A DNA stretch of 64,000 bases from Hathewaya proteolytica DSM 3090 (GCF_900142225.1 NZ_FRAD01000008.1:1-64000); one strand, 5' to 3'; counted from the first letter of the stretch, positions 16,820-24,570 are shown. The notes: generated by a model not told the origin, from the letters alone. Numbers and translations are program-made.

Positions 16820-17602
16820 ATGGAAAGTAAGGTACATACCATTTCAATTGAGTGTATTAGACCTAATATAAATCAACCAAGACAGATTTTTAATGACGAG
16901 GGTATAGAGGAATTGTCACAGTCTATAAAGGCTTATGGCATACTTCAGCCATTGACTGTAAGATGTGTTGGAGTCAATAAATATGAGATCATTGCAGGTG
17001 AAAGGCGCTTTCGTGCAGCTCAGATGGCGGGACTTACACAAGTTCCAGCCATAATAAGAAATGTTGATGACAAGGATTCTGCTGTTCTCGCTTTATTAGA
17101 AAATCTGCAAAGGGAAGATTTAAACTTTCTAGAAGAAGCAGAAGCTTTTCAAAATCTAATCAAGACGCATTCTTATAAACAAGAACAGTTAGCTGAAATT
17201 ATTGGAAAGAGTCAATCTACTATTGCCAACAAGCTCAGGGTTTTAAAGTTGGACAAGGATATTAGAGATTTATTACTTGAAAATAATCTAACCGAAAGAC
17301 ATGCTAGATCTTTATTAAAATGTAAGACCAAAGAAATGCAAATGTATGTTATGGATTCCATCATTAAAAAAGATTTAAATGTTAAGGAAACAGAACGATT
17401 AATTGAGCATTTATTGTGTAAAGAAAGTGATGAAGAATCGAAAAAGAAAAAAAAGGCCATCAAAGGTTATTTTAATCCTAAAATATATGTAAATACAATA
17501 AGAGAAGTTTTCGACAAATTTGGCATAAAAGCAGATTATAAGTCAAAGGAGTCAGAGGATTTTGTAGAAGTTACGGTTCGTATAGCGAGGAAAGATTTAT
17601 AA
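16820..17602 (+). CDS. noc: Nucleoid occlusion-type ParB paralogue (Noc)
   Basis: 260-residue ParB/Noc-family CTPase-clamp protein. GERRFRAAQMAG (about 60-71) is the nucleotide-binding motif. The DNA-recognition part reads GKSQSTIANKLRVLKL then TERHARSLL, carrying the Q, K, K and R residues known to give Noc rather than ParB site specificity. Position between rsmG and parA matches B. subtilis noc. The protein begins MESKVHTISIECIRP and lacks an N-terminal amphipathic membrane helix like that of B. subtilis Noc, so membrane targeting may differ or be absent. ATG after AAAAGGAG; own terminator downstream. Confidence 0.88.
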   Translation: MESKVHTISIECIRPNINQPRQIFNDEGIEELSQSIKAYGILQPLTVRCVGVNKYEIIAGERRFRAAQMAGLTQVPAIIRNVDDKDSAVLALLENLQREDLNFLEEAEAFQNLIKTHSYKQEQLAEIIGKSQSTIANKLRVLKLDKDIRDLLLENNLTERHARSLLKCKTKEMQMYVMDSIIKKDLNVKETERLIEHLLCKESDEESKKKKKAIKGYFNPKIYVNTIREVFDKFGIKADYKSKESEDFVEVTVRIARKDL

Positions 17603-17637
17603 TATGAAATTATAACTATAGATAATTAAGCAAACAG

Positions 17638-17664
17638 AAAAACCTCAAATTTTGAGGTTTTTTT
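17638..17664 (+). terminator. Terminator after noc
   Basis: AAAAACCTCAAA pairs with TTTGAGGTTTTT, followed by T residues, about 35 bases after the noc stop. The A run on the other side makes it potentially bidirectional. It separates noc from the parS site and parA. Confidence 0.85.
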
Positions 17665-17665
17665 A

Positions 17666-17681
17666 TGTTTCACGTGAAACA
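17666..17681. other. parS: parS centromere site 1
   Basis: Exact match to the 16-bp parS palindrome TGTTTCACGTGAAACA, the ParB/Spo0J loading site. It lies in the noc-parA gap, 138 bases before parA. Confidence 0.97.
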
Positions 17682-17818
17682 TTCTTAATATACCTTTTAA
17701 AGTTATGGAAATGATTATATAATAATATTATAATGTTAACAAGGGCTAATAAATAAGAGAGAATCTAAATAGTATATTTTGTCATGTGTAAAACATAATA
17801 TGAAGATGAGGTGATATT

Positions 17819-18589
17819 TTGAAAGTAATCTGCGTTTTTAATCAAAAAGGTGGAGTAGGGAAAACCACTACAAATATTAATTTATGTACATACCTTGCAT
17901 TATCGGGATACAGGGTACTTTCCATAGATATAGATCCTCAGGGAAATAGCACTAGTGGTTTTGGCATAGAAAAATCTAAATTGGAAAAATCTATGTATGA
18001 TGTGCTTGTGGATGATACCTCCTTAGATGATGTAATTATAAAAATGGAGGATATAAAAAATCTGTATGTGGCCCCATCCACTGTGGATTTGGCAGGTGCA
18101 GAGATTGAAATGATTGATGTTAAAAACAGAGAATTAGTGTTATTAGACAAATTACTTGATATGCAGCAAAAATTTGATTATGTATTTATTGATTGTCCAC
18201 CATCCTTAGGGTTGATTACCATAAATGCTTTGACAGCAGCTAACAGTGTTATTATACCTATACAATGTGAATTTTATGCTTTAGAAGGTGTGCAGCAATT
18301 AATGAACACATACAATCTTGTAAGGCGATCTTTAAACTCTGATTTAAAAATTGAAGGTGTAATTTTGACCATGTTCGATAATAGAACAAAGTTGTGCAAT
18401 GAAGTAGCTGCGGAAGTTATTAAGACATTTAAGAAGAAAGTATATAAGTCTGTGGTTACAAGAAATGTTAGGTTAGCAGAGGCTCCTAGCTATGGTATGC
18501 CGATAGCATTGTATGATAATGAAAGTAAGGGGGCTAATTGCTATAAAAATATTTGTAAGGAATTTATTAAAAGACAAAAGGGGGAATAA
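17819..18589 (+). CDS. parA: Chromosome partitioning ATPase ParA/Soj
   Basis: 256-residue deviant-Walker ATPase. KGGVGKTTTNINL (residues about 10-22) has the ParA signature lysine; DIDPQGNSTSGFG and VFIDCPPSLGL are conserved. Soj works with Spo0J in origin segregation and controls DnaA. TTG start after GATGAGGTGA. parB begins 2 bases after its stop, so the pair is translationally close. No N-terminal DNA-binding extension, as expected for a chromosomal Soj. Confidence 0.97.
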   Translation: MKVICVFNQKGGVGKTTTNINLCTYLALSGYRVLSIDIDPQGNSTSGFGIEKSKLEKSMYDVLVDDTSLDDVIIKMEDIKNLYVAPSTVDLAGAEIEMIDVKNRELVLLDKLLDMQQKFDYVFIDCPPSLGLITINALTAANSVIIPIQCEFYALEGVQQLMNTYNLVRRSLNSDLKIEGVILTMFDNRTKLCNEVAAEVIKTFKKKVYKSVVTRNVRLAEAPSYGMPIALYDNESKGANCYKNICKEFIKRQKGE

Positions 18590-18591
18590 CT

Positions 18592-19473
18592 TTGGCTAAA
18601 AGACAAGGTGGTCTTGGAAAAGGGTTAGGTGCTCTTATACCTGATAGATCAGATACAATGGAATTAAGCAATAATTGTGAGGATAAAAAAAATATGGTCG
18701 AGCTAAATCTAATTAAGCCCAATCCAAATCAACCGAGAAAAAATTTCGATTATGAAAAGATAAAACAGCTTTCACAATCTATAAAGGAAAATGGAATAAT
18801 ACAACCTATAATTTTAAAAAGAACTTCTGAGAACACTTACATAATTGTAGCTGGTGAAAGAAGATGGAGAGCTGCGAAGGAATTGGGGCTAAAGCAAGTG
18901 CCAGCAATATGTGCAGATGATATAACTGATGAAAAATTGTTAAAGCTTTCTTTAATTGAAAACATTCAAAGGGAGGATTTAAATCCTATTGAAGAGGCTC
19001 AAGCCTATGAGAAGTTGATGAATGAACTTCATATGACTCAACAAGAACTAAGTGAATCCATGGGAAAATCTCGTACTGCTATTACAAACTGTCTTAGGTT
19101 ATTAAACCTTAACAAGGATGTTCAGGAGTATTTAATCGATGGAGTAATTTCAGAAGGCCATGGTAGGGCACTGTTAGGTCTTAATGAACCGGAATTGCAA
19201 AGTGAGTTGGCGAAGAAAATAATTGATGAGAGCCTGTCGGTTCGTCAAACAGAAATGATAGTGAAACACATAAATGATAAAAAAGTGGTAAAGACAAAAG
19301 ATAGACTTTCTCATTTAAATCAACCTTATTATAAAGATATTAAGCAACGTTTGGAAAATTACTTTGGTACCAAGGTGGCTCTGAATTGTAAGAATAACAA
19401 TAAGGGGAAAATTGAAATTGAGTATTATTCTGAAGAAGATTTACAAAGAATAATAGAAATCTTAAATATATAA
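18592..19473 (+). CDS. parB: Chromosome partitioning protein ParB/Spo0J
   Basis: 293-residue CTP-dependent DNA clamp. Starts with the typical KRQGGLGKGLGALIPD tail that stimulates ParA, followed by NPNQPRKNFD, the CTP-binding GERRWRAAKELG motif (about 86-97), helix-turn-helix GKSRTAITNCLRLLNL with the ParB-type arginine, SEGHGRALLGL, and a C-terminal dimer domain. TTG start after GGGGG. Flanked by perfect parS sites on both sides of the parAB pair. Confidence 0.97.
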   Translation: MAKRQGGLGKGLGALIPDRSDTMELSNNCEDKKNMVELNLIKPNPNQPRKNFDYEKIKQLSQSIKENGIIQPIILKRTSENTYIIVAGERRWRAAKELGLKQVPAICADDITDEKLLKLSLIENIQREDLNPIEEAQAYEKLMNELHMTQQELSESMGKSRTAITNCLRLLNLNKDVQEYLIDGVISEGHGRALLGLNEPELQSELAKKIIDESLSVRQTEMIVKHINDKKVVKTKDRLSHLNQPYYKDIKQRLENYFGTKVALNCKNNNKGKIEIEYYSEEDLQRIIEILNI

Positions 19474-19480
19474 TATAAAA

Positions 19481-19496
19481 TGTTTCACGTGAAACA
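19481..19496. other. parS: parS centromere site 2
   Basis: Second exact copy of TGTTTCACGTGAAACA, 8 bases after the parB stop and just upstream of the DUF4446 ribosome binding site. With site 1 it brackets parAB at a distance of 1815 bp. Confidence 0.97.
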
Positions 19497-19518
19497 TTTT
19501 TGAAGGAGAGTATTAATT

Positions 19519-20043
19519 TTGGACGTTATAACACAGTTTTTACAGGAATACAGCGATGTAGTTATAATTGTAATGGGAACTATGATACTTTTATTGACCA
19601 TTATAGCTATAGTATTGTTTGCTAGAATAAACAAAATAGAAGATAGATATTTGAAATTGGTTAGGGGAACGAATGTTAAAAATTTAGAGAGTACTATTGT
19701 AGATTATTTTGACAGAATTGATGAGACAAAAGGCAAAATTGATGAAGTATGTGATGAGATGAAATCTATAGATAAGAGAATTGGTAGATGCGTTCAGAAA
19801 ATGGCTATTATGAGATATCAGGCTTTCAATGACGTTGGATCGGATTTAAGTTATTCTATGGCTTTATTGGATTATAAGGACAACGGTGTTATTTTAACAA
19901 GTATATACGGAAGAAATGAAAGTACATCTTATGCTAAGCCCATCGACAAAGGTATATCTAGATACGCATTGTCAGAGGAAGAACAAGAGGTACTTGAAAA
20001 GGCAATTAACGATTATAGTACAAAATACGATAAGGATATTTAG
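19519..20043 (+). CDS. DUF4446 membrane protein
   Basis: 174-residue protein with one N-terminal membrane helix (about 15-35, VVIIVMGTMILLLTIIAIVLF), then a coiled-coil stretch (about 40-95) and a small conserved C-terminal domain with FNDVGSDLSYSMALLDYKDNGVIL, the DUF4446 signature. This family is commonly found after parB in clostridia and its function is unknown. TTG start after GAAGGAGAG. Probably co-transcribed with parAB. Confidence 0.85.
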   Translation: MDVITQFLQEYSDVVIIVMGTMILLLTIIAIVLFARINKIEDRYLKLVRGTNVKNLESTIVDYFDRIDETKGKIDEVCDEMKSIDKRIGRCVQKMAIMRYQAFNDVGSDLSYSMALLDYKDNGVILTSIYGRNESTSYAKPIDKGISRYALSEEEQEVLEKAINDYSTKYDKDI

Positions 20044-20048
20044 CTAGA

Positions 20049-20078
20049 AGCCACCGCAAAATGAACGGTGGCTTTATT
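20049..20078 (+). terminator. Terminator after the parAB-DUF4446 operon
   Basis: AGCCACCG pairs with CGGTGGCT across a 9-nt loop, followed by TTATTTTTA. It lies 5 bases after the DUF4446 stop and reaches the end of the convergent yyaC. Confidence 0.85.
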
Positions 20079-20079
20079 T

Positions 20080-20694
20080 TTATGCTCTTTCATCCTCAGA
20101 TGATAGGAGAGAAGGTTTACTAAAGTTTGTCATAAAATTAAAGGTGTTAGAGTGCGATAGTTTTTGAATACAGGTAGATATACCTAAAGAGATTTTATCT
20201 GCTAGCGTCATAACTGTGTAAAGGCGAGTGCTTTGTAGTGTCATAAACTCCATGGCACCGTATATGTTTACAATGCCTGTAATACTTAAATCTCCTACGG
20301 CAGGCAGGGATTTAGACAAAGCGGCACCTGGGGTCAAGGATTTTTCCTCTATGAATATCTTGCCGATGTTTTCTGCGGATCCAAGGGCAGAATCTATTGC
20401 TACTATATAAGGGTTTGAAAAGGTGGTATTGATAAATTTAATAACATCGCTAAGATTAAGAGCGTGTACGGGTGAAGACAAGTTTCCAACTATGGAGAAA
20501 TTGCTCTTGGAACGATATTTTAGTTTTTCACCTACCAAAGGCCCTAAACAATCACCAGTGGCTCTGTCTGTTCCTATGCATAAAAATACTATGTGCTTAT
20601 TTTCTTCTATAACAGGTGATAAGATGGTGGAAAGATTACTGGCAAGCATGTGTGAACAACCGGGTTCGCATGTATTTAAAACGATTTTATTCAT
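20080..20694 (-). CDS. yyaC: YyaC-type spore protein, GPR protease-like
   Basis: 204-residue YyaC family protein, related to the GPR germination protease fold. Conserved parts include FLCIGTDRATGDCLGPLVG (about 38-56), VHALNLSD and VAIDSALGSAENIG. In Bacillus it is made during sporulation in the forespore and its exact role is unclear. Start taken at ATG 20694, after GAGAGG. On the lagging strand, opposite to the parAB operon. Confidence 0.87.
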   Translation of the reverse strand: MNKIVLNTCEPGCSHMLASNLSTILSPVIEENKHIVFLCIGTDRATGDCLGPLVGEKLKYRSKSNFSIVGNLSSPVHALNLSDVIKFINTTFSNPYIVAIDSALGSAENIGKIFIEEKSLTPGAALSKSLPAVGDLSITGIVNIYGAMEFMTLQSTRLYTVMTLADKISLGISTCIQKLSHSNTFNFMTNFSKPSLLSSEDERA

Positions 20695-20791
20695 AAAAAA
20701 CAACCTCTCATAAATAGATATTTCGAAACAACAAATATATCTATATTATTGACAGGTTGTTGGTTTTATATACCATGAATAAAATGTTTAC

Positions 20792-21949
20792 TTATATACA
20801 CGTCTTTATAATTTTGTTAATGCAATCAACTGCATATTTTACATCAGATACGGTATTGAATACTCCAAAGCTAAATCTTATTGTTCCAGTAGGAAATGAT
20901 CCGATGGTTTCGTGGGCCAATGGAGCACAGTGTAAACCAGTCCTCGTAGCTATGCCGTATTCGGAATCTAAAATATATCCTAATTCAGAATTGTCAATTA
21001 GAGATGAATTAAGAGAAACGGTGGATGTCCTCTTGCTGCAATCCATAGAACCATAAACTTTAATTGAATCTATGTTGATAACATCATTAATGAATTTTGA
21101 AGTTAGTTCTTGTTCCTCATTTTTTATAGTCTCAAGACCTGTAGAATTTATGTACTCAATTCCGGCCATAAGTCCTGCTATTCCAGGAGTGTTTAAAGTA
21201 CCACTCTCAAACTTGTCAGGAAGAAAATCGGGTTGTACGACACTAGAAGAAATACTACCCGTACCTCCTTCTATTATGGTACGGACATTGTTGTTTAAGT
21301 GGTCATTTATTAAAAATCCTCCTATTCCCTGAGGACCTAAAAGACTTTTATGACCGGTAAAGGCTAGAGCATCACAATTCAAGTTTTGAAAGTTTAGATC
21401 TAGAACACCAGCTGTTTGAGCTGAATCTATTATGAAAAATATTCCTTTTTCTTTGCAGATAGCTCCTATTTCGCTGACAGGCTGAATGGAACCTATAATA
21501 TTGGAAGCGTGGGAAAGAACCACTAATTTTGTGTTTGATTTAATGGCATTTTTAAAATCTTCTACGGAAATAAATCCTTCTTCTGAACACTTTACAATGG
21601 TAAGGTCAATAATATTATCGTTTTTTAGCTGAGTTAGTGGGCGCAAAGTTGCGTTGTGATCCATTGATGAGGTTATTGCATGATCCCCCTTCTTTAAAAG
21701 ACCTTTAATGAGAATATTTAATGACGTTGTTATGTTGTTTGTAAAGATTATATTCTCGCATTTTGGAAATTTAAAAAAGGATGCCAGAGCTTCACGGCAC
21801 TGAAATACAATGTGGCCACTTTTTACTGAAGAAGATGAGCTTCCGCGTCCAGGATTTGAGCCTAAAAAACACATATAGTTTGACATGGCATTTACCATGG
21901 ATGGCGGCTTTGGAAAAGTTGTAGCAGCATTATCTAAATACAATTTCAT
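20792..21949 (-). CDS. Cysteine desulfurase-like PLP aminotransferase (class V)
   Basis: 385-residue fold-type I PLP enzyme. YLDNAATTFPKP at the N-terminus, ATSSMDHNATLRPL, the cofactor lysine in FTGHKSLLGPQG (about 203) and the catalytic loop cysteine in RTGLHCAPLAH (about 341) support a cysteine desulfurase that releases sulfur or selenium. It is divergent from yedF and close to DUF3343 and DUF951 genes; YedF and DUF3343 proteins are linked elsewhere to sulfur/selenium handling, so this enzyme may feed a dedicated carrier rather than general Fe-S assembly. ATG after AAGGATG. Confidence 0.88.
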   Translation of the reverse strand: MKLYLDNAATTFPKPPSMVNAMSNYMCFLGSNPGRGSSSSSVKSGHIVFQCREALASFFKFPKCENIIFTNNITTSLNILIKGLLKKGDHAITSSMDHNATLRPLTQLKNDNIIDLTIVKCSEEGFISVEDFKNAIKSNTKLVVLSHASNIIGSIQPVSEIGAICKEKGIFFIIDSAQTAGVLDLNFQNLNCDALAFTGHKSLLGPQGIGGFLINDHLNNNVRTIIEGGTGSISSSVVQPDFLPDKFESGTLNTPGIAGLMAGIEYINSTGLETIKNEEQELTSKFINDVINIDSIKVYGSMDCSKRTSTVSLNSSLIDNSELGYILDSEYGIATRTGLHCAPLAHETIGSFPTGTIRFSFGVFNTVSDVKYAVDCINKIIKTCI

Positions 21950-22050
21950 AAGAACACATCCTTAAAATATCGATTAATATTAATATTGAATAAACTTTAT
22001 ATTATTTTAGCTTTAAAATACTAGAATTTAGCATTATATTTGTTATAATA

Positions 22051-22083
22051 ATAATAGTTATAGAAAATATCTATAACTATTAT
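22051..22083. promoter_or_regulatory. Perfect 14-bp palindrome between divergent genes
   Basis: ATAATAGTTATAGA (22051-22064), five-base centre AAATA, then the exact complement TCTATAACTATTAT (22070-22083). It lies between the divergent cysteine desulfurase and yedF, about 100 and 70 bases from their starts, which suits an operator controlling both. AT-rich sequence makes chance less negligible, but a 14-bp perfect match is long. No regulator is identified. Confidence 0.55.
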
Positions 22084-22117
22084 ATGATAAAATAATATAA
22101 AGTCAAATTAAAGTTAT

Positions 22118-22154
22118 GGAGGTGGAATCCACAATAAATTTGTGGATAAATATT
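22118..22154 (+). promoter_or_regulatory. yedF leader: distant SD plus hairpin before ATG
   Basis: GGAGGTGG (22118-22125) is 29 nt from ATG 22155. ATCCACAA (22127-22134) pairs exactly with TTGTGGAT (22140-22147) around TAAAT. Folding it out leaves 8 nt. The right arm contains a perfect DnaA box, TGTGGATAA (22141-22149). An alternative is initiation at an in-frame TTG (22140) or GTG (22122), giving an N-terminal extension not typical of the family. Confidence 0.6.
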
Positions 22155-22733
22155 ATGAAAGAAATAGATTGCAGAAATTTAAATTGTCCTTTACCAGTAG
22201 TGAATACAAAAAAATATTTTGATGAGATTGAAACAGGAGAGGCTACAATAGTAGTAGACAATGAAACAGCATTTAAAAACGTAGGAAAGTTTGCAAAGTC
22301 AAATGGTTTTAACATGGATTTTAAAGAGGAAGATGGTATATATTATCTTCATATTGTCAAGAATGAAAATAGTGCTGTGGAAAGTAGCAGCAAAAATGAA
22401 AAATTCACAATAGTTGTAGGTACAGATAAATTAGGAAAAGGCGATGACAAACTAGGTGCTATACTTATGAAGAGTTACCTTTTTGCTCTAAGCGAAAATA
22501 GCAATCTTCCTACTGATATGCTATTCTTTAATGCAGGGGTAAAGCTTACTGTAAAAGAATCTGAAAGCCTTGACTGCATAAAAAAACTACAAGAAAATGG
22601 GGTAAACATACAAGTTTGTGGTACTTGTCTTGACTTCTTCAATATAAAAGATAGCTTAGCAGTTGGAGAAGTAAGTAACATGTATTCAATAGTTGAGACC
22701 ATGAATACATCAGATAAAATTATAACATTATAG
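22155..22733 (+). CDS. yedF: Sulfurtransferase-like protein YedF
   Basis: 192-residue YedF-family protein. An N-terminal TusA-like domain (about 1-70) has the active cysteine in CRNLNCPLPVVNTKK; the C-terminal DsrE-like domain (about 85-190) has DKLGAILMKSYLFALSE and CGTCLDFF. In selenium-using firmicutes this family neighbours selenium metabolism genes; no selD or selenocysteine gene is visible here. ATG 22155 matches the family N-terminus; the ribosome binding site is displaced by a hairpin. DUF3343 gene follows 10 bases on. Confidence 0.87.
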   Translation: MKEIDCRNLNCPLPVVNTKKYFDEIETGEATIVVDNETAFKNVGKFAKSNGFNMDFKEEDGIYYLHIVKNENSAVESSSKNEKFTIVVGTDKLGKGDDKLGAILMKSYLFALSENSNLPTDMLFFNAGVKLTVKESESLDCIKKLQENGVNIQVCGTCLDFFNIKDSLAVGEVSNMYSIVETMNTSDKIITL

Positions 22734-22743
22734 AGGTGAAATT

Positions 22744-22989
22744 TTGGAAAAAAAATATATAGTAACATTTAAAAATACTCATGATGCTATAAAAGCGGAA
22801 GAAAGGTGCAAGGAAAACTCCATTAAAATAACCGTTATACCAACCCCAACTTATATAACCTTAAGCTGCGGTATAAGCATTAGATTAGAAAATGGGGCTT
22901 TTGAACAATTTAAAGGTATATGTGAAAACATAGATTACAAATCAATTTACCAACAGGAAAGCAATGAATACCATGAAATAAAACTGTAA
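22744..22989 (+). CDS. DUF3343 protein (putative sulfur/selenium carrier-like)
   Basis: 81-residue DUF3343 protein. The family layout is visible: YIVTFKNTHDAIKAEE at the N-terminus, VIPTPTYITLSCGISIRL in the middle (cysteine near residue 39). DUF3343 genes regularly neighbour yedF and cysteine desulfurase genes, as here. TTG start after AGAGGTGA. Biochemical role is not established. Confidence 0.8.
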   Translation: MEKKYIVTFKNTHDAIKAEERCKENSIKITVIPTPTYITLSCGISIRLENGAFEQFKGICENIDYKSIYQQESNEYHEIKL

Positions 22990-23007
22990 ACTTTAAAAAT
23001 TTTTTAG

Positions 23008-23039
23008 TGAGGAATGGAAAGAAATTTCCACAGATGATT
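23008..23039 (+). promoter_or_regulatory. DUF951 gene leader: SD plus GNRA-capped hairpin
   Basis: GAGGA (23009-23013) is 26 nt from ATG 23040. TGGAAA (23015-23020) pairs exactly with TTTCCA (23025-23030) around GAAA, a GNRA tetraloop. Folding it out leaves 10 nt to ATG 23040 or 4 nt to ATG 23034. The alternative of a GTG start at 23007 would put the start inside the ribosome binding site and add 11 residues absent from the family. Confidence 0.6.
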
Positions 23040-23222
23040 ATGATAGATATAAATATAGACGACATAGTAGAAATGAAGAAAACTCATCCTTGTGGAAGCA
23101 AAACGTGGAAAGTCATAAGAGTTGGCGCAGATATAAAGATAAAGTGCACGGGTTGCAACAGAATTGTTATGCTATCCAGAGGAGAATTTGAAAAGAAAAT
23201 GAAAAAATTAATAGAAAGTTAA
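23040..23222 (+). CDS. DUF951 small protein
   Basis: 60-residue DUF951 protein, recognised by DIVEMKKTHPCGSKTWKVIRVGADIKIKC and a second cysteine pair CTGC, giving a likely zinc-binding or nucleic-acid binding small fold. DUF951 genes are typically found next to rpsF/ssb in firmicutes, as here. Function unknown. Start at ATG 23040 (MIDINIDDIVEMKK) or 23034. Confidence 0.85.
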   Translation: MIDINIDDIVEMKKTHPCGSKTWKVIRVGADIKIKCTGCNRIVMLSRGEFEKKMKKLIES

Positions 23223-23273
23223 CAAAAACCTCTTGAAGTTTCTTATAAAACAGTGTAAACTTAATTAGTGGAT

Positions 23274-23324
23274 TTCCCTGCTGTATACTAGATATACAGC
23301 CGTTTAGTCCGAAGGGAGGAGGTG
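23274..23324 (+). promoter_or_regulatory. rpsF leader, S6:S18-type autoregulatory element
   Basis: Outer stem TCCCT (23275-23279) with AGGGA (23313-23317) and inner stem GCTGTATA (23280-23287) with TATACAGC (23293-23300) leave CCG-containing unpaired sequence. The outer stem takes in part of the ribosome binding site. This resembles the conserved S6:S18 binding leader in front of rpsF, through which the proteins repress their own operon. Confidence 0.6.
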
Positions 23325-23330
23325 AATATA

Positions 23331-23618
23331 ATGAGAGCATATGAAGTAATGTTCATATTGAAACCATCATTAGAAGAGGAAGCTGTTAAAGCTAACGTAG
23401 AAAAATTCAAAGGTATAATTGAGGCGAATGGTGGAACAATCGAAAACGTTGATCTTTGGGGCAAAAGAAAGCTTGCTTACCCTATCGATAAGGTTAATGA
23501 AGGCTATTATGTATTAATTAACTTTAATTCAGAGTCTGAGTTACCAAAAGAGTTATCAAGAAATCTTAAGATTTCTGATGCTGTAATAAGAGATATGATC
23601 GTTAAAAATGAAAAGTAA
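23331..23618 (+). CDS. rpsF: 30S ribosomal protein S6
   Basis: 95-residue S6: YEVMFILKPSLEEEAVKANVEKF, then ENVDLWGKRKLAYPIDK and EGYYVLINF are the family core. It binds S18 in the 30S platform. ATG 23331 follows GGGAGGAGGTG by 6 nt. First gene of rpsF-ssb-rpsR. Confidence 0.97.
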   Translation: MRAYEVMFILKPSLEEEAVKANVEKFKGIIEANGGTIENVDLWGKRKLAYPIDKVNEGYYVLINFNSESELPKELSRNLKISDAVIRDMIVKNEK

Positions 23619-23645
23619 TATTTGATTACATAGGCGGTGTTTTGT

Positions 23646-24095
23646 TTGAATAAAGTAACATTAGTCGGAAGACTTACGAAAGATCCAGAATTGAAATTTA
23701 CTCCTGGAGCAGGAACTGCTGTCACTACTTTTACTATTGCAGTAAATAGAAGGTTCAAAAGAGAAGGCCAACCAGATGCAGATTTTATCCCTGTAGTAGT
23801 ATGGGGAAGACAGGCAGAGGTTACAGCCAACTATATGAGCAAAGGAAGACAAATTGGAATCTGTGGGCGTATAGAAACAAGAAGCTATGAAGCTAAGGAT
23901 GGAACAAGAAGATATGTTACTGAGGTAATTGCTGAGGACGTTGAATTCTTAGGAAGTAAACAGACAGCTGATGGAGAAGGGAATTACAATTACCAATCAG
24001 GTAATAGTAATGATTTTGGAAACCATGAAAGCTTTCAGCAACCTGAATATGGAAATGATGTTACCCCTATAGAGAATGAAGATATACCATTTTAG
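23646..24095 (+). CDS. ssb: Single-stranded DNA-binding protein
   Basis: 149-residue SSB. OB-fold (1-105) starting MNKVTLVGRLTKDPELKFTP with VVVWGRQAEVTANYMSKG; a flexible Gln/Asn-rich linker; and the acidic tip ending EDIPF for partner proteins. TTG 23646 matches the conserved N-terminus; AGGCGGTG lies before it. Between rpsF and rpsR as in B. subtilis. Confidence 0.97.
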   Translation: MNKVTLVGRLTKDPELKFTPGAGTAVTTFTIAVNRRFKREGQPDADFIPVVVWGRQAEVTANYMSKGRQIGICGRIETRSYEAKDGTRRYVTEVIAEDVEFLGSKQTADGEGNYNYQSGNSNDFGNHESFQQPEYGNDVTPIENEDIPF

Positions 24096-24118
24096 CGGTA
24101 CGATAAGGAGGGAAGAAG

Positions 24119-24358
24119 ATGGCTTTTCAAAAAAGACAAAACGTTAGAAGAAAGAAGAAAAAAGTATGTGCTTTCTGCGTTGAAAAGGCTCAGAGCATAG
24201 ACTATAAAGACATAAATGTTCTTAAGAAATACATAACTGAAAGAGGTAAAATACTTCCAAGAAGAATTTCTGGGAACTGTGCAAAGCACCAGAGAATGCT
24301 TACTTTAGCGATAAAGAAGTCAAGAAACGTTGCTTTATTACCATTTACAATTGACTAA
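24119..24358 (+). CDS. rpsR: 30S ribosomal protein S18
   Basis: 79-residue S18 with the signature DYKDINVLKKYITERGKILPRRI. Cysteines CAFC and a later NCAKH make it look like the zinc-binding (C+) form. ATG after AAGGAGGGAAG. Ends the rpsF operon, with a terminator immediately after. Confidence 0.97.
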   Translation: MAFQKRQNVRRKKKKVCAFCVEKAQSIDYKDINVLKKYITERGKILPRRISGNCAKHQRMLTLAIKKSRNVALLPFTID

Positions 24359-24369
24359 TATTTAGACAT

Positions 24370-24401
24370 AAGCAGTGCCGAAGGGTGCTGCTTTATTTTT
24401 T
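24370..24401 (+). terminator. Terminator after rpsR
   Basis: AAGCAGTGCC pairs with GGTGCTGCTT (two G-T pairs) around GAAG, followed by TATTTTTT, 11 bases after the rpsR stop. Confidence 0.88.
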
Positions 24402-24422
24402 AAATAATTTTTAAACAAAATG

Positions 24423-24451
24423 TTGCATAAAATCCAAAAAATTACTACAAT
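24423..24451 (+). promoter_or_regulatory. Promoter before the MazG-like gene
   Basis: TTGCAT, 17 nt, TACAAT, directly after the rpsR terminator and pointing at the MazG-like/DUF2232/gdpP/rplI/lonC group. The leader of about 110 nt holds a hairpin (TTATA/TATAA with inner TTAC/GTAA, 24512-24538) and two purine-rich stretches. Confidence 0.55.
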
Positions 24452-24570
24452 AGAAGTATGTATATTAAAATCGTCAAGATGAAAATTTATAGGGAAGGAA
24501 GGTGAAAACCGTTATAAATTTACTTAAGGTAACTATAATTAGGGGGTAAATTTTATTTAATGGTTGGGGT

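Noticed and set aside
16820..19496. Noc binding sites (ATTTCCCGGGAAAT) near noc
   Set aside because: No match noticed by eye in this region; only parS palindromes are present.
24503..24550. 15-codon GTG ORF before the MazG-like gene
   Set aside because: The start codon overlaps the purine-rich site itself; no support beyond its position.
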